Shown here piece by piece: positions 6,621-11,118 of a stretch of 11,118 bases of DNA. A program made the translations under genes and the position numbers. The notes under the pieces were generated by a model. The model searched no databases. It was not told the origin of the DNA and worked only from the letters and a program-made list of their open reading frames with translations. Numbering within the stretch: position 1 is the first letter of the stretch; every line of letters begins with the position of its first letter. Source of the DNA: Planctomycetota bacterium (GTDB lineage: Bacteria > Planctomycetota > Planctomycetia > Pirellulales > Pirellulaceae). The DNA lies in NCBI GenBank assembly GCA_023430365.1, contig JAEZAS010000380.1, forward strand, positions 1 to 11,118, in the 5' to 3' direction.

Positions 6621-6676
6621 GTCAGGTGACAGGAGTCAGGGATCAGGAGTCAGGTGACAGAGTTCAGAGCTCAGAG
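6621..6676. repeat. Tract of eight degenerate heptamers
   Basis: The stretch divides exactly into eight 7-base units: GTCAGGT, GACAGGA, GTCAGGG, ATCAGGA, GTCAGGT, GACAGAG, TTCAGAG, CTCAGAG. CAG is invariant at unit positions 3-5. It lies between mutL and the response regulator gene, directly before the double-hairpin repeat. Heptamer arrays (STRR sequences) are known from filamentous cyanobacteria; relation to those is not implied. Confidence 0.75.
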
Positions 6677-6683
6677 CCACTCG

Positions 6684-6730
6684 GTCCCAGGCTCCAGCCT
6701 GGGACCACACGAACCCGAGGCTCTGCCTCG
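6684..6730. repeat. Dispersed double-hairpin repeat, copy B (intact)
   Basis: GTCCCAGGC (6684-6692) pairs with GCCTGGGAC (6697-6705) around a 4-base loop; CGAGGC (6716-6721) pairs with GCCTCG (6725-6730) around TCT. The linker is CACACGAACC. It matches 2242-2288 but with both stems perfect. Intergenic, between the regulator gene and mutL. Confidence 0.75.
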
Positions 6731-6839
6731 TTGTCCCGCGCGAGGACTTTGCCGCGGAGCACTCTCATCGGCGAGAGACAGCGGCAGGCCTCCGGTTAGT
6801 TTCGTCCGAGGCCGAGCCCCGCACCGCGATGAGCGGCAA

Positions 6840-8288
6840 TCATTCCGACTTTCCGGCGTCGTCCTGCTGATATTTTTCCAGCTTGCGGTAAAGCGTACGA
6901 GCGCCGATCGCCAGGATGCGGGCGGCTTCCTCGCGGTTGCCGTTGGTAAGCTTTAGCGTCTGTTCGATCGCCCAGCGTTCGATTTCGTCCATCGTCTTGC
7001 CGACGAGGTCGACATTGGCGCCGCCGAGCACGGCTGGGGCAGCCGTGGCGGTCTCTTCCACATCCATCAGCTCCGGCGGCAGATCGTCGATGTCGAGTAC
7101 GCCGTCCTGGTCGAGCACGACCATCGTCTCCATGGCGTTCCGCAATTGGCGCACGTTGCCGGGCCAGTCGTAGCCGAACAACCGCCGGGTGACGTTCGGG
7201 GCGATGCTCTTGATCGTCTTGTGGTGCCGCCTGGCGAACGTGCGGCGGAAGTGATCGGCCAATGGCACAATATCCTCGCGCCGCTCCCGCAGGCTCGGCA
7301 GCGACACGGTGATGACCTTCAGGCGATAGTACAAATCGGCGCGGAAGGTGCCCTTGGCGACCGCTTCTTCCAGGCTGCGATTCGTGGCGCTGAGCACCCG
7401 CACGTTGACGCGGATCGGCTTGTTGTCGCCGACGCGCGTGATTGTGTGCTCTTCGAGCACTCGGAGCAACTTGATCTGCGTCGCCGCCGGCATATCGCCG
7501 ACTTCGTCCAGGAACAACGTGCCGCCGTTGGCGTATTCGAAGGCCCCGGTACGGTCGGTCACGGCGTCGGTGTAGGCGCCTTTCACATGGCCGAACAGTT
7601 CGCTCTCGACCAGGTTCTCGGCGATCGCCGCACAATTGATGGCCACGATGCGCTTGGCCTTGCGCGGGCTGTTCTGGTGGATCGCCTGGGCGACCAGCTC
7701 CTTGCCCGTGCCGCTCTCGCCGGCAATCAGAACCGTGGCGTCGGTCGGGGCGATGCGCTTCAGACGATCGATCATCGTCTGCATCACGCCGCTGGTGTAG
7801 ATGATCCCCTCGAAGCCAAAGCGCTCATCGAGCCGCTGGTTCAGTTCGAGGTTTTGCCGCTTCAGACGAACGGCGTCGGCCGCCTTTTCGGTGATCGCTC
7901 GCAGGCGGGCCGGGGTGATCGGCTTTTCCAGGAAGTTGAAGGCGCCCTGCTGCATCGCCTCGACCGCTTTGGGCACGGAGGCGTGGCCGGTGACCATGAT
8001 CACTTCGGCTTCGGGAAGCGACTGCTTCGCCCGGGTGAGAATCTCCATGCCGTCGACATCGTTCATCACCAGATCGGTGATCACGATGTCGAAGGTATCG
8101 GTCTCGATCTTCCGCGCCCCTTCGGGGCCGGAGGTGGCCACGGCGAGGGAGTAGCCGCTCTTGGCGAGAGCCTCCTCCATCGCCCGCGCCAGGGCCTCGT
8201 CGTTGTCGACAATCAGCACGCGCAGCGGCGCGGCGGCAGCGCCCTCAGGCGAGGCGGAAACATCATCCCGTGACTTATCTTCGGCCAT
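6840..8288 (-). CDS. Sigma-54-dependent response regulator, NtrC family (REC-AAA+-Fis HTH)
   Basis: 482 residues. The receiver domain (22-140) has acidic D28/D30, phospho-acceptor D72 in TDLVM, T100 in VTGHAS and K122 in LEKP. The sigma-54 AAA+ domain (about 162-395) has Walker A GESGTGKE (190-197), Walker B LFLDEVGD with D261-E262, and FRADLYYRL as the Arg-finger region. The sigma-54-contacting loop is GAYTDA (237-242), where the family consensus is GAFTGA. The C-terminal Fis-type helix-turn-helix reads NREEAARILAIGARTLYRKLEKY. It should bind enhancer DNA when phosphorylated and open sigma-54 promoters. The target is unknown. The soluble kinase gene at 10020-10775 is the probable partner, separated by the methyltransferase and an accessory segment. 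The start at 8288 has only a poor Shine-Dalgarno; the N-terminal 20 residues are low-complexity. No terminator was recognised in 6731-6839. Confidence 0.95.
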   Translation of the reverse strand: MAEDKSRDDVSASPEGAAAAPLRVLIVDNDEALARAMEEALAKSGYSLAVATSGPEGARKIETDTFDIVITDLVMNDVDGMEILTRAKQSLPEAEVIMVTGHASVPKAVEAMQQGAFNFLEKPITPARLRAITEKAADAVRLKRQNLELNQRLDERFGFEGIIYTSGVMQTMIDRLKRIAPTDATVLIAGESGTGKELVAQAIHQNSPRKAKRIVAINCAAIAENLVESELFGHVKGAYTDAVTDRTGAFEYANGGTLFLDEVGDMPAATQIKLLRVLEEHTITRVGDNKPIRVNVRVLSATNRSLEEAVAKGTFRADLYYRLKVITVSLPSLRERREDIVPLADHFRRTFARRHHKTIKSIAPNVTRRLFGYDWPGNVRQLRNAMETMVVLDQDGVLDIDDLPPELMDVEETATAAPAVLGGANVDLVGKTMDEIERWAIEQTLKLTNGNREEAARILAIGARTLYRKLEKYQQDDAGKSE

Positions 8289-8338
8289 GCCTGGGATGAT
8301 AGCGGAAGGGGGCGCAGGCTTCGAGTGGTGGGCTAGGT

Positions 8339-8995
8339 TTACGCTGAATAAACCTGGATCAAGCGATGGAGTGAAGGCTCGAACGACTCATCAGCAACGA
8401 TGCTCTTAGCACACTTGTCGACGGTTCCCTGAAATGTGATCCATCGGATGGCCGCTTCCCTAGATAAATCAGGACTGCCCAAAAGCCGGCGCAAGTTGTC
8501 GTGCCAGAGACGCACTGCCATCAACTGTCGCTCGATTGGTTTGAGGCTGGGATCGGCAATGAGTTCGCAGACACCAAACCATGGAGTGCAGGCTTGTTCT
8601 TCGACTTCGTATACAGTGCAAATTCCGGTGAACACGTTCGTCAACAACGAAACGCGGAAGTCACTCGGAGCGTCGGCAAAATTCAGCACCGCATTCTGAA
8701 AATGGGTACAAGAAAAGAACAAACGCCAGTCGAACCGTGAAAAACTCAATAGCGTTTGGCTAACAGGCTGTAAGAATGGCCCCTTGAGATAATCTTCTGC
8801 TGTGCAAGCCTCAATGCTTTGAAAGACAGAGGCGACATAGTTTCGAATCGTGATCGCAATACGCTCGTCGTCGCCGCAATTGACCATTAGCAATTTGTAG
8901 AACGGCACGATTTGCCGATAGACTGTTTCTGAAACCCCTGACCTCTCCCGACGATAGTGCGCGAGGCGTCCGCTCAAGGTGTCCCAAAGTGACAT
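8339..8995 (-). CDS. Unknown 218-residue protein in lower-G+C segment
   Basis: I do not recognise this protein. The start at 8995 (MSLWDTLSGRL) is chosen because AGGAG lies 5 bases upstream (9001-9005); the open frame extends to 9154 only through the antitoxin remnant. The protein looks soluble and mostly alpha-helical, with many aromatic residues (SFSRFDWRLFFSCTHF at about 103-118; ACTPWFGVCELI around 150) and seven or so cysteines without a clear metal-site spacing. No signal peptide or membrane span is seen. Hand counts of six 60-base lines between 8401 and 8940 average about 50% G+C, against 68% in one line of the adjacent regulator gene, which suggests recent acquisition. It sits 50 bases before the regulator gene on the same strand. 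An immunity or defence-accessory role is conceivable but unsupported. Confidence 0.7.
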   Translation of the reverse strand: MSLWDTLSGRLAHYRRERSGVSETVYRQIVPFYKLLMVNCGDDERIAITIRNYVASVFQSIEACTAEDYLKGPFLQPVSQTLLSFSRFDWRLFFSCTHFQNAVLNFADAPSDFRVSLLTNVFTGICTVYEVEEQACTPWFGVCELIADPSLKPIERQLMAVRLWHDNLRRLLGSPDLSREAAIRWITFQGTVDKCAKSIVADESFEPSLHRLIQVYSA

Positions 8996-9042
8996 GATCG
9001 CTCCTGACGAACAGAATCTACCTGGAACGTAATAGACTGAGA

Positions 9043-9234
9043 GTTCCGCTCTTGAACGAGGCGGAATGCCGCTTCGCCCCGTACTCCCATTGCCCCAGCA
9101 TCGCGCTCGGCAAGGGCCTCTTGAACCGCGAGCCAGGAGCGCCTCACGCAGCACCTCCGCTTCGAAAGCATATCGCCCTGACTTTACGTGGGCTTCAATG
9201 GTTGCGCAACATCTGGCGGAACGACGTAAGTCAT
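9043..9234 (-). pseudogene. Frameshifted ParD-like (ribbon-helix-helix) antitoxin remnant
   Basis: From ATG at 9234 the frame gives MTYVVPPDVAQPLKPT then stop. In another frame the same stretch continues KSGRYAFEAEVLREALLA (valine codon at 9154). The first frame then resumes with LAVQEALAERDAGAMGV and EAAFRLVQERN, ending near 9043. Joined, these give the order of ParD-like antitoxins: LPxDV strand, SGRYxSxxEVLREAL helix-turn-helix, a linker helix, and AVxEALAExxAGxxGxxxxEAFxxLRER. About ten residues appear deleted between REAL and LAVQEAL, consistent with a frameshifting deletion, and another frame change lies near the TAA after KPT. The family match is from memory of its pattern, not a search. 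No ParE-like toxin is beside it; the next gene is unrelated in size. Confidence 0.6.
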
Positions 9235-9254
9235 ATCGCCATTTACTCCATTCG

Positions 9255-9282
9255 ATTCTACATTCGTAAGCAATCCCGGCAA
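9255..9282 (-). promoter_or_regulatory. Possible sigma-70 promoter of the antitoxin remnant
   Basis: On the minus strand TTGCCG (9277-9282), a 16-base spacer and TAGAAT (9255-9260). The implied transcription start near 9248 falls at the GGAG (9246-9249) before the ATG at 9234, which is unusually close, so this is tentative. If active it would also drive the unknown gene and the regulator gene. Confidence 0.3.
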
Positions 9283-9304
9283 ACAGAACAATAGGTTGCT
9301 TCCC

Positions 9305-10015
9305 TTACCTTGCCTTTACCTCTGCCAGCCAGAAAATCGTCGGTACGGCGATCGGCTGCCCCGCGCGAGCCAGGAGCAGGCGGACCGCCGACTTGGCTTT
9401 GCCTAGAAGGCTGCGGTCGCGGAAGGTGACGAACGCTGTCTTGCGGAGTTCGCGCACCGTGAAAGAGGGGGAGAGTTGCTCGCGGACGTCGTCGAGCGTG
9501 AACGACCGCTGATGCCCCCAGCGATGAAAGACCTCGCCGCAGTGCGGGCAGACCGCCTGCTGCTCGGCGAGATCCTCGTTGTAAGGCACCGTCCCCAGGA
9601 AGTAGCCCCCAGCCTTCAGGACGCGAGCGATCTGCCGAATGCCGGCCGCGCGCTGATCCTCGGTGAGATGCTCCAGCACTTCGGACGCGACGACAAAATC
9701 CAGCGAACCGGCCTCGTGGGGCAACGCTTCGATTCCCCCAACCTGCGCCTGCACGCCCGCCGCGGCCAACCGGGCCACCGCTTGGGGGTCGGGATCGAGG
9801 GAGTGGACCTGCCAGCCTTGCGCCAGGGCCAGCCGCTCGAGATGTCCGTCGCCAATTCCGATGTTCAACAGCGCCGGCGAGCTTTCGCTGGTCAGCCGGG
9901 CCATCCGCCGGAAGAGATGCTCGAGCCGCGGCCTGGCCGCGATGAATTTCTCGGTCGCAACGTTCTGAAAATGCGACCAGATCTTTTCCTGCGAAGCGTG
10001 CGTGTGTTCAGCCAT
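9305..10015 (-). CDS. Class I SAM-dependent methyltransferase with CPxCG insert
   Basis: 236 residues. Motif I is LLNIGIGDGHLE (49-60), where the usual acidic first residue is Asn; HSLDPDP (71-77) supplies the SAM-ribose acid D74 or D76; EALPHEAGSLDFVVASEVLEHL (96-117) covers motifs II and III; VLKAGGYFLGTVPY (132-145) is the post-motif strand. A CPHCG (156-160) followed by FHRWGH (163-168) looks like a small metal-binding or structural insert, seen in methyltransferases of glycan and cell-surface gene sets. The start at 10015 is used because the longer frame to 10195 runs entirely inside the kinase gene in a low-complexity shadow frame. Only 4 bases separate it from the kinase stop, so translational coupling is likely. 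Substrate unknown. Confidence 0.88.
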   Translation of the reverse strand: MAEHTHASQEKIWSHFQNVATEKFIAARPRLEHLFRRMARLTSESSPALLNIGIGDGHLERLALAQGWQVHSLDPDPQAVARLAAAGVQAQVGGIEALPHEAGSLDFVVASEVLEHLTEDQRAAGIRQIARVLKAGGYFLGTVPYNEDLAEQQAVCPHCGEVFHRWGHQRSFTLDDVREQLSPSFTVRELRKTAFVTFRDRSLLGKAKSAVRLLLARAGQPIAVPTIFWLAEVKAR

Positions 10016-10019
10016 AGAA

Positions 10020-10775
10020 TCACGCCGAAAATTGTTCGCCTGCGAGGCGCGCTGGGGTGGGGAATTCGAGCGTGAACTGCGTTCCGCGGCCGACTTCGCT
10101 GTTAACTGCGATGATGCCGCCGTGGGCTTCGATAATCTTCCGCGCCGTTGGCAGACCGAGGCCAGTGCCGCCGTTTTTGGTCGTGTAGAAGGCATCGAAC
10201 ATCCGCATGGCGGTCCGTTCGTCCATACCGACGCCCGTGTCGATCAAGTCGAGCGCCACGCCGGTTCGCGTAAGCCGGGTACGGGCGACGAGCTGCCCAC
10301 CGCCTGGCATCGCTTCGAGCGAATTCTTTACCAGGTTGACCAGCGCCGCCTGCAAGGTCTCGGGCTCGAGACGAATGCTCGGCAGATCCGGATCGAGATA
10401 GCGAACGATCTCGATTCCTCCTTCGCTCGCTTGGGCGGAGAACAGGTCGAGCACGCGTTCCACCTGCTCGTTCAAGCTCCCCGGGCGCAGGTCGAGCGTT
10501 CGCACGCGCGAGAAACGCATGAAGTCGGTCAGCAGGTTCTCCAGCCGAGTGCACTGCCGGCTGACCATTTCAATCTTGGCGAGCGCTCGTCGCTCGCGAG
10601 GGGTTTCGGCATTGGCGAAGTCTTCGGCCAGCAGCTCCATGTTCATGCGAATCACGGAGAGCGGGTTCTTGATTTCATGCGCCAAGGAGCCCGCAAGCTG
10701 CGCGAGCTCTTGATACGCCGAGCGGACCGCGTCGAGCGATTGCGGCTGGTCGTCGTTGAGATCGTCGATGGGCAT
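10020..10775 (-). CDS. Soluble sensor histidine kinase, NtrB-like core without sensor domain
   Basis: 251 residues with this start. HisKA helix: LAGSLAHEIKNPLSVIRMN with phospho-acceptor H33. HATPase_c: N-box ALVNLVKNSLEAM (N147, N151), G1 DTGVGM (179-184), F-box FDAFYTTKNGG (193-203), G2 GGTGLGL (202-208). There is no membrane span, PAS, GAF or HAMP region; only about 25 residues precede the H-box, so input must come from a partner or the start is farther out. An open frame reaches GTG at 10838, but those 21 extra residues are encoded by the heptamer repeat tract, so ATG at 10775 is preferred; neither has a clear Shine-Dalgarno. The likely partner is the sigma-54 regulator at 6840-8288. It is first in a probable operon with the methyltransferase. 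Confidence 0.92.
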   Translation of the reverse strand: MPIDDLNDDQPQSLDAVRSAYQELAQLAGSLAHEIKNPLSVIRMNMELLAEDFANAETPRERRALAKIEMVSRQCTRLENLLTDFMRFSRVRTLDLRPGSLNEQVERVLDLFSAQASEGGIEIVRYLDPDLPSIRLEPETLQAALVNLVKNSLEAMPGGGQLVARTRLTRTGVALDLIDTGVGMDERTAMRMFDAFYTTKNGGTGLGLPTARKIIEAHGGIIAVNSEVGRGTQFTLEFPTPARLAGEQFSA

Positions 10776-10783
10776 GAGCGTTA

Positions 10784-10804
10784 GGAAATGACGAATGACG
10801 AAAT
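10784..10804. repeat. Heptamer tract (left, inverted relative to the right one)
   Basis: Units GGAAATG, ACGAATG, ACGAAAT directly before the kinase start. The reverse complement of 10785-10798 matches 10929-10942 at 11 of 14 positions in the same phase. Confidence 0.5.
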
Positions 10805-10862
10805 CCCACTGACCAAGGAGCCTGGGCTCTACTCCCACGCTGACACAAGCGATGCCAAAAGC

Positions 10863-10898
10863 ACGAAGGGCGTTTCCCTTGCGGAGAACGCCCTTCGT
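10863..10898 (-). terminator. Terminator after the RGG-tail gene
   Basis: ACGAAGGGCGTT (10863-10874) pairs perfectly with AACGCCCTTCGT (10887-10898), with a further inner CC/GG pair. On the minus strand TTTT follows after two bases (10857-10860); on the plus strand TTTT also follows (10898-10901), so it may work both ways. It lies 70 bases past the stop of the minus-strand gene ending at 10969. Confidence 0.75.
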
Positions 10899-10928
10899 TT
10901 TATCTGCTGTAAACGACCGATGCGCGAG

Positions 10929-10963
10929 TCATTGGTCATTCGTGCTTCGATATTCGTCGTTGG
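10929..10963. repeat. Heptamer tract of five units (right)
   Basis: TCATTGG, TCATTCG, TGCTTCG, ATATTCG, TCGTTGG in perfect 7-base phase, with TT at positions 4-5 and G at 7 invariant. It ends 5 bases before the stop codon of the RGG-tail gene and lies beyond the terminator from the left tract. Confidence 0.6.
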
Positions 10964-10968
10964 GGATC

Positions 10969-11118
10969 TTAGCGTCGCCCGCCGCGGTCGCCGCCCCGGC
11001 CACCGCCGCCGCCTCGGCCGCCGCGATCGCCACCGCGACCACCGCCGCCACCTCGGCCGCCACGATCGCCGCCCCGGCCACCACCACGCTCGCGATCACG
11101 CGATCCGTAGTCGTCGTC
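10969..11118 (-). CDS. 3' end of a protein with an RGG-repeat tail, probably an RNA-binding protein
   Basis: The minus strand reads 49 codons to TAA (10969-10971) with no start in the window. The fragment begins DDDYGSRDRERGGG and then repeats a unit of the form RGGDRGGRGGGGG nearly three times, ending GGDRGGRR. Such arginine-glycine tails bind RNA and are common at the C-terminus of small bacterial RRM (RNA recognition motif) proteins in planctomycetes and cyanobacteria, and of some DEAD-box helicases. The domain that would decide is outside the window, so the RRM assignment is inference. The coding repeats are also near-identical DNA repeats of about 39 bases. The terminator at 10863-10898 serves this gene. 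Confidence 0.75.
   Translation of the reverse strand, partial: DDDYGSRDRERGGGRGGDRGGRGGGGGRGGDRGGRGGGGGRGGDRGGRR

Noticed and set aside
6751..6785. Imperfect hairpin (GCCGC/GCGGC with CTCTC/GAGAG) downstream of the regulator gene
   Set aside because: Internal loops on both sides and no U-tract, so it is not a convincing intrinsic terminator.
7146..8273. 375-codon open frame on the plus strand
   Set aside because: It is antisense to the response regulator, whose receiver, AAA+ and HTH motifs are complete on the minus strand. High G+C leaves the antisense frame open by chance.
10839..11118. GC-rich repetitive right end considered as a CRISPR or satellite array
   Set aside because: The repetition is explained by RGG codons in an open minus-strand frame ending at 10969.

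Overview
The window looks like chromosomal DNA from a G+C-rich, Gram-negative-type bacterium, most likely a planctomycete. This is inference from several signs. The PQQ-type beta-propeller protein ends in a DPFGG-rich tail. The gaps carry palindromic and 7-base-periodic repeats. A protein ending in RGG repeats runs off the right edge. There is an NtrC-type sigma-54 response regulator with a soluble NtrB-like kinase, and a MutL with the endonuclease motif typical of MutH-less bacteria. No tRNA, rRNA, CRISPR array, transposase or complete mobile element was seen.

Left part (1-4200). A truncated, secreted, extremely His-rich small protein (minus strand, no annotated frame in the obvious ORFs) is divergent from a cupin-fold protein (plus). 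The cupin gene converges on a small unknown gene (862-1233, minus) across a bidirectional terminator. After a 430-base gap with hairpins comes a bacterioferritin-like four-helix protein with a strong terminator, then, behind a good sigma-70-like promoter, an exported PQQ-type beta-propeller protein. Just after its stop lies an 84-base nested inverted repeat whose two hairpins differ by compensating changes.

Middle and right part (4200-10840) is all minus strand. In transcription order it reads: soluble histidine kinase, class I SAM methyltransferase (4 bases later), a frameshifted antitoxin remnant, an unknown 218-residue protein, the sigma-54 response regulator, a repeat-filled gap, mutL, and a small unknown protein. 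The kinase and regulator look like one two-component pair whose genes are separated by a lower-G+C accessory segment (about 8339-9300) containing the antitoxin remnant and the unknown gene. The 6585-6839 gap holds eight heptamer units followed by a double-hairpin repeat whose second copy lies at 2242-2288.

Right edge. The 3' end of an RGG-tail gene (minus) is followed by a terminator with almost the same stem as the ferritin-like gene terminator, flanked by inverted heptamer tracts.

The best candidates for something new are the His-rich secreted protein, the four-way-junction repeat with covarying hairpins, the 7-base-periodic tracts, the reused terminator stem, and the island that splits the two-component operon. 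I did not find a clear new multi-gene enzymatic system.
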